Assembly: GCA_002454505.1 (NCBI GenBank)
Contig: DKJA01000171.1
Coordinates: 986 to 64,985, forward strand
DNA from: Oxalobacteraceae bacterium UBA6704
GTDB taxonomy: Bacteria; Pseudomonadota; Gammaproteobacteria; Burkholderiales; Burkholderiaceae_D
Length of the DNA stretch: 64,000 nucleotides
Reading direction: 5' to 3'
Positions 52,437 through 61,996 of this stretch are shown piece after piece (positions within the stretch are counted from its first letter, which is position 1; the number at the start of each line of letters is the position of its first letter). The translations under genes and the position numbers were made by a program. The notes under the pieces are model-generated. The model was not told the DNA's origin. It saw only the letters and a program-made list of their open reading frames with translations, and ran no database searches.

Positions 52437-53549
52437 CTACGGCAGCGCCGCCTTGCCCCACACCTGGTCCATGCGGATGGCGGCATCCACCTGCGCCGCG
52501 GTCAGCACCTCGCGGATGCCCGACAGGTCGCCCCGCGTGTCGCGCTGCAGGAACACGTCCAGCGGCGCGCCGCGCGGGCCGATGATCGACTGCACGTAGG
52601 GCGTCGTCGAATTGAGGCCCTTGCGGGAGACGACGGCCACTTCGCCGTTCAGCAGCCGCACATAGGTTCCCACCGGATAAATTCCCAGCTCGCGGATCAG
52701 CACGGCGCCCAGCTGCGCATCGAGCGCGTGGCGCGCCTCCAGCAGGATGTCGCGCAGCGCCGCGTTCGGCAGCATCGGCTTGCGGAACGGCCGGTCCGAC
52801 ACGCGCGCGCAATAGCGGTCGGCCAGCGCCACCAGCTTGGCCGGGCACGGGATCGCGTCGGCCTTCAGGCCGCGCGGGTAGCCGGAGCCGTCTTCGTTTT
52901 CGTGGTGCGCCAGCACGCAGGCCAGCCATAGCTCGTCGCGGATGCCGGCCTTGCGCAGCAGTTCGACGCCCCGTTCCGGATGGCTGCGCACCAGCGCTTT
53001 CTCGTCCGGCGTCAGTTCGCCCCGCTCGTCCTGCAGGTGCAGCAAGGCCACGTTCATCGTCAGCACGGCCAGCGTCATCGACGCCATTTCCGCGGCCGGC
53101 CGCTTGACGGCCCGCGCGACGATCTGCGCCACCACCGCCGTGTCGATGCAATGGCGCACCGCGTACGCGGCGGCGCGCTGGTTGTGCAGGATGCAGGCGG
53201 CGGCCACTTCCGGATTGATGTCGATGGCCTGGCCGACCAGCAGCGCCACCTGCTCCAGCTCGGCCTGCACATTGTTGCCGCCGGACGCGATGCGCTGCAG
53301 CAGCGGCGCCAGCTCCGCCACCGCATGGTTCAGCAGGCGCAGCACGGATGGCGTTTCCGCCGCGGCGCGGGCCGCATCGGCCAGCGCTGGATCGTCGATG
53401 AAGCCGCGCGCGACAAGCGTGTCGATCTGCGCATCGGAGCTGGGCACGTAGCCCTTGCGGACCAGCAGCGCGCCATTTTCGCCGAACACGTCCCAGGCGA
53501 GCAGTTCGCCGGCGCGGAGGTCGCCGTGTGTGAGTTGCCGTATGGTCAT
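52437..53549 (-). CDS. HD-GYP-type phosphodiesterase domain protein with degenerate HD motif
   Basis: A 370-residue protein. An N-terminal region (about 1-55) resembles the leading beta-segment of HD-GYP proteins. The central domain keeps AHHENEDGSGYPRG (the HHE...GYP motif, near residue 218) and a histidine in the first helix (RHCIDTAVVAQ). The HD dyad itself is lost: VALLHLQDERG stands where LLHDIGK is expected. Active HD-GYP enzymes hydrolyse cyclic di-GMP using the HD metal ligands, so this may be inactive or a binder. The C-terminal 80 residues form another small beta-domain (YVRLLNGEVAVVSRKGL). Confidence 0.85.
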   Translation of the reverse strand: MTIRQLTHGDLRAGELLAWDVFGENGALLVRKGYVPSSDAQIDTLVARGFIDDPALADAARAAAETPSVLRLLNHAVAELAPLLQRIASGGNNVQAELEQVALLVGQAIDINPEVAAACILHNQRAAAYAVRHCIDTAVVAQIVARAVKRPAAEMASMTLAVLTMNVALLHLQDERGELTPDEKALVRSHPERGVELLRKAGIRDELWLACVLAHHENEDGSGYPRGLKADAIPCPAKLVALADRYCARVSDRPFRKPMLPNAALRDILLEARHALDAQLGAVLIRELGIYPVGTYVRLLNGEVAVVSRKGLNSTTPYVQSIIGPRGAPLDVFLQRDTRGDLSGIREVLTAAQVDAAIRMDQVWGKAALP

Positions 53550-53702
53550 GCTGCGTCGCCCCTGAATATTGCTTTTAAGTACTGTGCAATCTACGGCGCG
53601 CGTGACGGCGCCTCCTTGCTAATGGTCAAGAGTCTATAGCAAGAAGAAACAAATTTTACGTTGTTGCGTAACGAAACAGCACGACCGTTGTTTTTAAGCT
53701 CA

Positions 53703-55148
53703 TCAGGTACCGGGCGTGCAGTCCGGGCAAGGCGCCGGCAGCTCCGGCGGCGGATGTTTCAGCTCCTCGGCCAGATGGCGCAGCGCGGTGCGGACGCCTT
53801 CCTCGATCACCGGGTGGTAGAACGGCATGTCCAGCATCGCGGCGACCGTCATGCCGGCCTGGGCCGCCCAGGCCAGCAGGTGGCCGATGTGTTCGGCGCG
53901 GGGGCCGATCATCTCGGCCCCCAGGAAGCGGCCGCTGCCGTATTCGCCGTACACGCGCAGCAGGCCGCGGTTCTGCAGCATCACGCGGCTGCGGCCCTGG
54001 TCGGCGAACGACACGGCGCCGACGGCAAAGCGGCCCTCGTGGCTGTGCCACAGGTCGCGCCAGCCGGCGCCGGGGGTGGCGATCTGCGGATCGGTGAAGG
54101 CGATCGTCAGCGGCGTGCGGCGCAGGCCCGGCTGCACGTCGGGGAACAGGGCGGCATTGTGGCCGGCGATGCGGCCCTGGTCGGCCGCTTCCGGCAGCAG
54201 CGGCAGCTCGTCGTTGGCATCGCCGGCGATGAACACCGGGCTGGTGCCGCACTGCATGGTGCTGCGGTCGTACAGGGGAATGCCGCGGCGGTCGCGCTCG
54301 ATGCCGGCCAGGTCCAGCCGCAGGGACTTCACGTTCGGCGTGCGGCCGATGGCGGCCAGCACATAGTCGAACCGGGCGCAGTGCTCGTGGCCGGCCAGGT
54401 CGCGGGTGGTCAGCGCCAGCTCCTCGCCGTCTGCTTTCACGGACACCACCTGGGTCTGGAAGTGCATGGTCAGCTCTTCCTTCAGCACCTGGGTGGCGGT
54501 GGCCAGCGCTTCCGGATCGCTCAGCTGCGCGATGCTGTTGCCGCGCGCGTAGAACGCGACCTTGACGCCGAGCCGGTGCAGCGCCTGGCCCAGTTCCAGC
54601 CCGATGACGCCGGTGCCGATGACGGCCACCGAGCGCGGCAGGTCGGTCCACTCGAACACGGCATCGCTGCTGATCACGCGCGGGCCGGCCTGCGCCCACT
54701 CTTCCGGCACGACCGGCGACGAGCCGGTGGCGATGACGATCCGTTCCGCATGCACCTCCGTGTGCTCGTCCACCAGCAGCTTGCCGGGCGCGGCAAAGCG
54801 GGCGTAGCCGCGGATGCGGTCTTCCGCCGGCAACTGGTCGATATTGTCGACGACGAAGCCGACAAAACGGTCGCGTTCGCTGCGCACGCGCGCCATCACG
54901 GCCGCGCCGTCGATGCGCACCGGACCGGCATGCACGCCGAAGGCCGGTGCGGCATGCACCGCATGCGCCGCCTCGCCCGCCGAAATCAGCAGCTTGCTGG
55001 GCATGCAGCCGACGCGGGCGCAGGTGGTGCCGTACGGCCCGCCTTCGATCAGCACGGCATGCTTGCCGGCCGTGCGCGCGGCGCGGTAAGCGGACAGGCC
55101 GGCCGAGCCGGCCCCGATGACGGCAACGTCGCAATGGATCACGTTCAT
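53703..55148 (-). CDS. Dihydrolipoyl dehydrogenase-like flavoprotein
   Basis: A 481-residue pyridine nucleotide-disulfide oxidoreductase. It has the FAD motif GAGSAGLSAYRAA at residues 12-24. The redox disulfide Cys43/Cys48 is in TTCARVGCMPSK. The NAD motif is GTGVIGLELGQALHRLG, and FIAGDAND follows. The C-terminal dimer interface carries HPVIEEG with His and Glu as in lipoamide dehydrogenases. No pyruvate or 2-oxoglutarate dehydrogenase subunits are adjacent, so it may serve another substrate or be a paralog. It is divergent from argP, which could regulate it. Confidence 0.85.
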   Translation of the reverse strand: MNVIHCDVAVIGAGSAGLSAYRAARTAGKHAVLIEGGPYGTTCARVGCMPSKLLISAGEAAHAVHAAPAFGVHAGPVRIDGAAVMARVRSERDRFVGFVVDNIDQLPAEDRIRGYARFAAPGKLLVDEHTEVHAERIVIATGSSPVVPEEWAQAGPRVISSDAVFEWTDLPRSVAVIGTGVIGLELGQALHRLGVKVAFYARGNSIAQLSDPEALATATQVLKEELTMHFQTQVVSVKADGEELALTTRDLAGHEHCARFDYVLAAIGRTPNVKSLRLDLAGIERDRRGIPLYDRSTMQCGTSPVFIAGDANDELPLLPEAADQGRIAGHNAALFPDVQPGLRRTPLTIAFTDPQIATPGAGWRDLWHSHEGRFAVGAVSFADQGRSRVMLQNRGLLRVYGEYGSGRFLGAEMIGPRAEHIGHLLAWAAQAGMTVAAMLDMPFYHPVIEEGVRTALRHLAEELKHPPPELPAPCPDCTPGT

Positions 55149-55242
55149 GCTTCCTCCAGGGTTGGCTGCGAGTCTACACCGGACCCGCGCACGGTTGGGT
55201 ATTAGCCTTGCTTATAATTTTCATTCCTTATAAGCTCCCCTT

Positions 55243-56127
55243 ATGGATCACATCGACTATCGCGCCCTGGCGGTGCTGGATGCCGTGGCCAGCCACGGCA
55301 GTTTCGAAAAAGCGGCGGCCGCGCTGGGCATCAGCCAGAGCGCCGTCTCGCAACGCATCAAGGCGCTGGAGGACGCGGCGGGCCGGCTGCTGATCGTCCG
55401 CAGCGCACCGGCCACGCCCACCGGCCTGGGCCAGCGGCTGATCAGCCATCACCGCAATGTGAAGCTGATGGAAGCCACGCTGGACATCGACCTGGGCAAG
55501 ACCGTCAGCATGCCGGAACTGGCCGTGGCCGTCGACGACGCCAGCCTCGCCACGTGGTTTCCGCTGTGCCTGCCGCCGCTGCTGGCGCCGCCCCGCTGCC
55601 AGCTGGAGGTGCAGGCCGTCGGCCGGCAGCAGGCGCAATTGCTGGTGCGCGAAGGCGCCGTGTTCGGCGCCGTGCTGGAACACGACGGCAGCGACGTGAA
55701 AGGCGCCACCGTCACGCCGCTGGGCGCGATGCGCTACGTGGCCGTGGCCACGCCGCGGTTTGCCGCGCACTGGTTCGGCGACGGTTTTTCCGCGCAGGCG
55801 GTGCAGCTGGCGCCGGCCGTCACGCACGAGCACGAACTGACGGCGCGCTTCCTGGCCGAGCACCTGGCGTTCGCCGGCACGTTCGCCCACCACACGCTGC
55901 CGCTGTCGACGGCATTGAACGACACGCTGTTCGGCGGCCTCGCCTGGGGCCTGCTGCCCTATCTGCAGGGAGCCCGGGGGCTGGCGCAAGGCCATCTCGT
56001 CGATTTGCTGCCGGCCGCTTACGTGGACGTGCCGCTGGCCTGGCATGCGTGGGAGCTCGATACGCCGTTCACCAGGGCGCTGACGGAGCAGGTGGTGACG
56101 ACCGCCAGGAAGTACTTGGTGCAGTAA
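55243..56127 (+). CDS. argP: LysR-type regulator ArgP
   Basis: A 294-residue LysR-family activator. The winged helix is in residues 1-65 (SFEKAAAALGISQSAVSQRI). The remaining part is the substrate-binding-like domain. The wording matches ArgP/IciA, which responds to arginine and lysine and drives an amino-acid exporter gene in other bacteria. No such exporter is adjacent; the divergent neighbour is a lipoamide-dehydrogenase-like gene with a 94-base shared promoter region. It ends beside a repeat element and converges on priA. Confidence 0.9.
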   Translation: MDHIDYRALAVLDAVASHGSFEKAAAALGISQSAVSQRIKALEDAAGRLLIVRSAPATPTGLGQRLISHHRNVKLMEATLDIDLGKTVSMPELAVAVDDASLATWFPLCLPPLLAPPRCQLEVQAVGRQQAQLLVREGAVFGAVLEHDGSDVKGATVTPLGAMRYVAVATPRFAAHWFGDGFSAQAVQLAPAVTHEHELTARFLAEHLAFAGTFAHHTLPLSTALNDTLFGGLAWGLLPYLQGARGLAQGHLVDLLPAAYVDVPLAWHAWELDTPFTRALTEQVVTTARKYLVQ

Positions 56128-56139
56128 GGGGCCGCGTCT

Positions 56140-56245
56140 GGGGACTGTCCCCGAACGGGGCCTGTCCCCGGGGTTGTATTTCTGCCTGAGGAACGCCAAC
56201 GTCAAAAGCAACCCCGGGGACAGGCCCGCCAGCGGGACAGTCCCC
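56140..56245. repeat. GGGGACTGTCCCC-family inverted element, complete copy
   Basis: The two facing arms (GGGGACTGTCCCC with GGGGCCTGTCCCCGGGGTTG, and the inverse CAACCCCGGGG...GGGACAGTCCCC) are both intact. It lies between the converging argP and priA genes, as the other two full elements do between their gene pairs. Confidence 0.85.
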
Positions 56246-56249
56246 CACC

Positions 56250-58271
56250 TCAGATATCCACCGGATCCACCTCGAGCGACCACTTGATGCGCGACTTCAT
56301 CTCGCGCAGCCTGGCCATCCACTCCTTCAGGAAGGCCTGCAACGCCGGACGCGACGGCGACTCCACCAGCAGCTGCGCGCGGTCGACGTTGTGCACGCGC
56401 GTCATGCTCATCGGGATCGGGTCGTTGATGGTGATGCCGTCGTGCGGCACGCAGTCGCGCGCCGCCTGCAGGAACTCCAGCGCTTTCGCCAGTTCCGGCG
56501 CCTCGGCACGCAGGATCGCCTGGTACAGGTAGGGCGGCAAACCGGCCTGCTGGCGCTCGGTCAGCAGCGCGCCAGCGAAACGGTCGTAGTCGTGGTTGAC
56601 GACGGCGCCGTACAGCGGATGTTCCGGGTAGCGCGTCTGCACCAGCACCTCGCTGGCGCTGCCGCCATCCGTCTGCGCCGTGCGGCCGGCGCGGCCCGCC
56701 ACCTGCATCAGTTGCGCGAACAACCGCTCGCTGGCCCGATAGTCCTGCGAGAACAGCGCCGTATCCGGGTTCAGGATGCCGACCAGCGTCAGCTTCTTGA
56801 AGTCGTGGCCCTTGGCGACCATCTGCGTGCCGATCAGGATGTCCACGTCGCCCCGGTGCACCGTGTCGAACGCTTCCTGCGCGCTGCCCTTGCGGCGCGT
56901 GGAATCGGCGTCGATGCGCAGGATGCGCGCTTCCGGGAACATCGCCTGCAGGCCTTCCTCGACACGCTGGGTGCCGCGGCCCAGCGGCTGCAGGTCGATA
57001 TTGCCGCAGGTGGGGCAATGGCGGGGAATCCGCATCTCCAGGCTGCAGTGGTGGCAGCGCAGCTTGTGCTCGCCCTTGTGCAGCACCATGAAGGCGGTGC
57101 ACCGCTTGCAGTCGCTGACCCAGCCGCACGAGTCGCAGGAGATCACCGGGGCATAGCCGCGCCGGTTCAGGAACAGCAGCGACTGCTCGCCCCGCTCCAG
57201 GCGCTGCCGCAGCGCCGCCTTCAGCTGCATCGACAGGCCTTCCTTCGGCTTGTCGTGCTCCAGGTTGACGATTTTTACGGCCGGCAGCGTGGCCTGCGCC
57301 ACGGCGCGTTCGCGCAGTTCAAGACGGCGATAGCGGCCCGACTGGGCGTGGTGCCAGGTTTCCAGCGACGGCGTCGCGGAGCCCAGCACCACGGGGATCT
57401 TCAGCTGCCAGGCGCGCCAGATCGCCAGGTCGCGCGCCGAATAGCGCAGGCCTTCCTGCTGCTTGTACGACGGATCGTGTTCCTCGTCGATGACGATCAG
57501 CTGCAGCCGCGGCAGCGATGCCAGGATGGCCAGCCGCGTGCCCAGCACGATGCGCGCCTTGCCTTCGTGGGCGGCCAGCCAGTGCAGCATGCGCTCGCCT
57601 TCGGACAGGCTGCTGTGCAGCGTGGCCAGCATGACGCCGGGGAAGCGGGCGCGGATGTTCGCTTCCAGCTGGGGCGTCAGGTTGATTTCCGGGACCAGGA
57701 TCAGGATCTGGCCGTCCGGCGCGCGCGCCAGCACCTGGGCGCAGGCCTGCAGGTAGACCTCCGTCTTGCCGCTGCCGGTGACGCCGTACAGCAGCGTCGG
57801 CGCATAGCCCTGTGCGCTGCCGATGGCATCGGCGGCCTGCTGCTGTGCCGCGTTCAATGCCGGCATGCCGACCGGCGTGGCGTCATGCAGGTCGTCGTTC
57901 TTCGCCAGCTTCTTGATGGCGCGGTCCAGCGCGACCGTCGTCGGCACGCGCAGGTTCTTCGGCACGCCGGGCAGCGCCACCTCGCCCAGCGGCCGCTGGT
58001 AGTACTCGGCCGCGAAGGCCGCCAGCGCCAGCCATTGGCGCGACAGCGGTGCCAGCTGGGTGCGCACGGCCAGCGCATCCTTGAGCTTTTCCAGGGGCAC
58101 ATCGGTGTCGTCCACGACGTCGACGATGATGCCGACCACTTCGCGCGGGCCGAACGGCACCAGCGCCAGCTGGCCGATCTGCGGCCGGCTTGCGGCATCG
58201 CAAACCCAGCGGTAGTCGAACACGGCGTGCAGCGGTGTGTCGAGGGCGATACGGAGGATACAGTGGGACAT
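56250..58271 (-). CDS. priA: Primosomal protein N' (replication restart helicase PriA)
   Basis: PriA restarts stalled replication forks. The 673-residue product has the N-terminal DNA-binding domain (1-110). A superfamily 2 helicase core follows with Walker A GVTGSGKTEV near residue 163 and DEEHDPSYKQ near 257. Eight zinc cysteines lie near 380-425 (CDSCGW, CKRC, CHHC, CPTC). The C-terminal helicase part has GTQMVAKGHDF and VAGRAGR. The length is normal. The gap before it is the AT-rich DnaA-box region. Confidence 0.97.
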   Translation of the reverse strand: MSHCILRIALDTPLHAVFDYRWVCDAASRPQIGQLALVPFGPREVVGIIVDVVDDTDVPLEKLKDALAVRTQLAPLSRQWLALAAFAAEYYQRPLGEVALPGVPKNLRVPTTVALDRAIKKLAKNDDLHDATPVGMPALNAAQQQAADAIGSAQGYAPTLLYGVTGSGKTEVYLQACAQVLARAPDGQILILVPEINLTPQLEANIRARFPGVMLATLHSSLSEGERMLHWLAAHEGKARIVLGTRLAILASLPRLQLIVIDEEHDPSYKQQEGLRYSARDLAIWRAWQLKIPVVLGSATPSLETWHHAQSGRYRRLELRERAVAQATLPAVKIVNLEHDKPKEGLSMQLKAALRQRLERGEQSLLFLNRRGYAPVISCDSCGWVSDCKRCTAFMVLHKGEHKLRCHHCSLEMRIPRHCPTCGNIDLQPLGRGTQRVEEGLQAMFPEARILRIDADSTRRKGSAQEAFDTVHRGDVDILIGTQMVAKGHDFKKLTLVGILNPDTALFSQDYRASERLFAQLMQVAGRAGRTAQTDGGSASEVLVQTRYPEHPLYGAVVNHDYDRFAGALLTERQQAGLPPYLYQAILRAEAPELAKALEFLQAARDCVPHDGITINDPIPMSMTRVHNVDRAQLLVESPSRPALQAFLKEWMARLREMKSRIKWSLEVDPVDI

Positions 58272-58286
58272 CAGGCTAGCATTAAA

Positions 58287-58897
58287 CTATCCACAAATTC
58301 TGGGGATAACTTTGTGGACATTGACCCGGCAATGCACCGCAGGCAGTGTCATCGGAGCGCTTACGGGCTGTGGGCATGCGAAATTTCACAATTTTTTAGC
58401 TTTAAAATCAACCACTTGGAAATCCCCTCCCAGAGGAGCGAATTGCAGCGCATTTTTAACCTTGCTGTGCATAAGTCGCTTCTGCCTGCGCTTCTGCCAG
58501 CCACATCGCGTTTGGCAATTTTGATCTGGCACAATCCTGCGCGCTGCAGCGGAACCGACGATTTTACACGGCACAGGCCGCCCAACGCTGCGTTTGCACA
58601 AGAACAAAGCTTGCTGACAAGCTGCTTATTTGTAAGGCAACCCGGGGTGAAGCTTGTAACAAGTTGTAAGTCGCGGTTTACTAAGCGGTTTTCTCTTTTG
58701 TCCACAGTTTATGTGGATAACTTTGTGGAGAATGCGCTCGCAAGGTTTACACGAGGCGGGGATAAGGTTTACTTATTGCCATGGCAGCCCCGAATCCATG
58801 AGAATTTTTTATAAGCAAATCAGTTACTTAGCACCAGCTTGCCGGTCGCTTGTTTCGGCCTGCCTTTTATTTCGGCAGCCGAAAAAATTGTGCATAA
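58287..58897. other. AT-rich intergenic region with a cluster of DnaA boxes
   Basis: This 640-base gap between priA and hemE is visibly AT-richer than its flanks and has no supportable gene. Exact matches to the DnaA box TTATnCACA (read on the minus strand as TGTGnATAA) are at 58466, 58712 and 58889. One-mismatch matches lie at 58287, 58698 and 58724, with a weaker one near 58592. It also must hold the priA promoter. It could be an origin, a DnaA-titration locus or DnaA-controlled promoters. Confidence 0.6.
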
Positions 58898-58915
58898 GTC
58901 GGGTTTGCCTTCGGC

Positions 58916-59995
58916 TTATTTCGGCTGGCGCAGCGTGCGGCTGTAGGCATGCACTTCGTCCACCATCACTGCCACCGATTCCGGCGGGGTGAATTGGGAG
59001 ATGCCGTGGCCCAGGTTGAACACGTGGCCGGTGGCGTGGGGACCGTAGGCATCCAGCACGCGGCGCACTTCGGCGCGGATCTGCTCGGGGCCGGCAAACA
59101 GGATGGCCGGATCGAGATTACCCTGCAGGGCGACCTTGTCGCCGACGGCGCCGCGCACCTTGCCGATATCGGCCGTCCAGTCCAGGCCGATGGCATCGGC
59201 GCCGATCGCGGCGATTTCCTCCGCCCAGTGCGCACCGCCCTTGGTGAACACGATGGCCGGAATGCGCACGCCATCCTTTTCACGCTTGAGCTGGGCGACG
59301 ACCTTCTGCATGTACTGCAGGGAAAACTGCTGGTAAGCACCGTCGGCCAGCGCGCCGCCCCACGAATCGAACACCATCACGGCCTGCGCGCCGGCATCGA
59401 TCTGCGCGTTCAGGTATTCCGCCACGGCGCGCGCGTTCGTGTCGAGGATGTGGTGCATCAGGTCCGGGCGGCTGTACAGCATCTTCTTGATGGTGTGGAA
59501 CTCGCGCGAGCCCTGGCCTTCCACCATGTAGCAGGCCAGCGTCCACGGGCTGCCGGAGAAACCGATCAGCGGCACGCGGCCATCGAGCGCCGTGCGGATC
59601 GACGTGACCGCCTTGAACACATAGTCCAGCGAGCCCGGTTCCGGCAGCCGCAGCGCGCGCACGTCTTCCTCGGTGCGCAGCGGGCGCTCGAACTTCGGCC
59701 CCTCGCCTTCGACGAAATACAGGCCCAGGCCCATCGCGTCGGGCACCGTCAGGATGTCCGAGAACAGGATCGCCGCATCCAGCGGATAACGGTCGATCGG
59801 CTGCAGCGTGACCTCGGTGGCCAAGTCGGGATTCGTGGCCAGTCCCATGAACGAGCCGGCCTGTCCGCGGGTGGCGCGGTACTCCGGCAGGTAGCGGCCC
59901 GCCTGGCGCATCAGCCACACGGGCGTGTAGTCGGTCGGCTGGCGCAGCAGCGCACGCAGGAAGGTGTCGTTCTGAAGCGGGGCGAATTGGGGCAT
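58916..59995 (-). CDS. hemE: Uroporphyrinogen decarboxylase
   Basis: HemE converts uroporphyrinogen III to coproporphyrinogen III in heme synthesis. The 359-residue protein keeps the substrate-binding VWLMRQAGRYLPEY near residues 26-38 and the catalytic Asp80 in LFSDILTVPDAMG. The conserved GFSGSPWTLACYM follows, and HVFNLGHGI lies near the end. It is on the same strand as priA but separated by the DnaA-box gap. A short hairpin CGGCAGCCG with a poor T-run follows the stop. It is divergent from an S9 peptidase gene. Confidence 0.97.
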   Translation of the reverse strand: MPQFAPLQNDTFLRALLRQPTDYTPVWLMRQAGRYLPEYRATRGQAGSFMGLATNPDLATEVTLQPIDRYPLDAAILFSDILTVPDAMGLGLYFVEGEGPKFERPLRTEEDVRALRLPEPGSLDYVFKAVTSIRTALDGRVPLIGFSGSPWTLACYMVEGQGSREFHTIKKMLYSRPDLMHHILDTNARAVAEYLNAQIDAGAQAVMVFDSWGGALADGAYQQFSLQYMQKVVAQLKREKDGVRIPAIVFTKGGAHWAEEIAAIGADAIGLDWTADIGKVRGAVGDKVALQGNLDPAILFAGPEQIRAEVRRVLDAYGPHATGHVFNLGHGISQFTPPESVAVMVDEVHAYSRTLRQPK

Positions 59996-60061
59996 GGGAT
60001 GGAATCAAAAGCGGGACGAAAGACGGTATTATCGCATCCCCGCCGCTAAATTCGCTCGCTG

Positions 60062-61996
60062 ATGACCACTCTGACCGCCCCCTTCGGCACCTGGCCTTCC
60101 CCCCTCGGCGCCGCCCTCGTGGCCGCCGGCGCCACCCCGCTCGCGTCGCTGGCCGTGGCCGGCACCGACATCCTGTGGCTGGCCGGCCGCGCCAGCGAGG
60201 CGGGCCGCAACACGCTGCTGCGCCTGACGGGCGAGCGGGTGGCCGAACTGACGCCCGCGCCGCTGAACGTGCGCACCCGCGTGCACGAATACGGCGGCGG
60301 CGCCTACGCGGTCGACGGCGCCACGGTGTTCTTTTCGCACTTCGCCGACAACCGCCTCTACCGCAAGGAAGAGGGCGCGGCACCGGTGCCGTTCACGGCG
60401 CCGGGCCGCCAGCGCTTCGCCGACCTGGTCGCCGACGGCGCGCGCAGCCGCCTGCTCGCCGTGCGCGAACTGCATTCGGCAGACCCGGCGCTGCACACGC
60501 AGCCGGAAAACACGCTGTGCGCAGTGGGCTTCGACGGCACCGAAACCGTGCTGGCCCACGGCCACGATTTCTATTCGTCGCCGCGCCTGTCGCCGGATGG
60601 CCGCCGGCTTGCCTGGCTGACGTGGGACCATCCCCGCATGCCGTGGCAGGGTACCGAGCTGTGGCTGGCCGACATCCAGGCCGACGGCAGCCTGTCCACA
60701 CCGGTGCTGGTGGCCGGCAGTGCCGACGAATCCGTGTGCCAGCCCGAATGGGCGCCGGACGGCCGGCTGTACTTCGTCTCCGACCGCAGCGGCTGGTGGA
60801 ACCTGTACCGCCATGGCGCCGCCATCGAAGCGATCTGCCCGCTGGCGGCGGAATTCGCCACCGGGCACTGGACGTTCGGGAACTCGATGTACGGCTTCGT
60901 CTCCGCCGACGAAATCGTCTGCACCTATATCGACAAGGGTGTCAGCCGCCTGGCCCGGCTGACCATCGCCGGCGCCAAGCTGGAAGCCATCGCCAGTCCG
61001 TACGACGAGATCCGCGAACTGAAGGTGGGCGACGGCTTTGTCGCGCTGCTGGGCGGCAGCCCGACGATCGCCGCGGAGATCGCCCGCATCGACCTGTCGA
61101 ACGGCGAAGTGGAAGTGCTGGCCCGCTCGATCGACACGCTGCCGGACATCGGCTACCTGTCGGTGCCGGAAAGCGTCAGCTACCCGAGCGCCAATGGCCG
61201 CACCGCCTACGCCTTCTTCTACCCGCCGTTTAACCGGGATGTGTCGGCCCCCGCCGATGAAAAGCCGCCGGTGATCGTCATCGGCCACGGCGGCCCGACC
61301 AGCATGGCCGCCAGCACCTTGAAACTGGCCACGCAGTTCTGGACCAGCCGCGGCTTCGGCGTGCTGGATGTGAACTACGGCGGCAGCACGGGCTTCGGCC
61401 GCGCCTACCGCGACGCGCTGAAGGGCCAGTGGGGCGTGGTGGACGTGGAAGACTGCGTGGCCGGCGCGCGCTGGCTCGTCGCGCAGGGCCGCGCGGACGG
61501 CAACCGGATGATCATCCGCGGCGGCAGCGCCGGCGGCTTCACGGTGCTGAGCGCCCTCGCCTTCCACGACGTGTTCAAGCTGGGCGCCAGTTACTACGGC
61601 GTGTCCGACCTGCAGGGCCTCGACGACGACTCGCACAAGTTCGAATCGCACTACACGGAATACCTGATCGCGCCGCAGCCGCAGGCCCAGGCGCTGTACC
61701 GCGAACGTTCGCCCAGCCACCATGTGGACAAGCTGAACGCGCCGATGATCTTCTTCCAGGGCCTGGACGACAAGGTGGTGCCGCCGCAGCAGTCCGAGGC
61801 GATGGTCGCGGCGCTGCAAAAGCGCGGCGTGCCGGTGGCCTACGTGCCGCTCGAAGGCGAAGGCCATGGCTTCCGCCAGGCCGCGAACATCGTCCGCACG
61901 CTGGAAGCGGAGCTGTATTTTTACCGGCGCATGTTCGGGCTGGCCGATGCGAACGTCGCTGCCCCGGTCCACATCGACAATCTCCCTGCTGAATGA
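60062..61996 (+). CDS. S9 family (prolyl oligopeptidase) peptidase
   Basis: A 644-residue protein. The N-terminal 400 residues form a beta-propeller (repeated SPDGRRLAWLTWD-like and APDGRLYFVSDRS-like blades). The C-terminal alpha/beta hydrolase has the nucleophile motif GGSAGGFT near residue 489, an Asp in FFQGLDDKVVPP, and the catalytic His in GEGHGF. No signal peptide is seen. S9 acylaminoacyl/dipeptidyl peptidases of this kind process short peptides, but the exact specificity is not clear. Its stop overlaps the start of the next gene. Confidence 0.93.
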   Translation: MTTLTAPFGTWPSPLGAALVAAGATPLASLAVAGTDILWLAGRASEAGRNTLLRLTGERVAELTPAPLNVRTRVHEYGGGAYAVDGATVFFSHFADNRLYRKEEGAAPVPFTAPGRQRFADLVADGARSRLLAVRELHSADPALHTQPENTLCAVGFDGTETVLAHGHDFYSSPRLSPDGRRLAWLTWDHPRMPWQGTELWLADIQADGSLSTPVLVAGSADESVCQPEWAPDGRLYFVSDRSGWWNLYRHGAAIEAICPLAAEFATGHWTFGNSMYGFVSADEIVCTYIDKGVSRLARLTIAGAKLEAIASPYDEIRELKVGDGFVALLGGSPTIAAEIARIDLSNGEVEVLARSIDTLPDIGYLSVPESVSYPSANGRTAYAFFYPPFNRDVSAPADEKPPVIVIGHGGPTSMAASTLKLATQFWTSRGFGVLDVNYGGSTGFGRAYRDALKGQWGVVDVEDCVAGARWLVAQGRADGNRMIIRGGSAGGFTVLSALAFHDVFKLGASYYGVSDLQGLDDDSHKFESHYTEYLIAPQPQAQALYRERSPSHHVDKLNAPMIFFQGLDDKVVPPQQSEAMVAALQKRGVPVAYVPLEGEGHGFRQAANIVRTLEAELYFYRRMFGLADANVAAPVHIDNLPAE

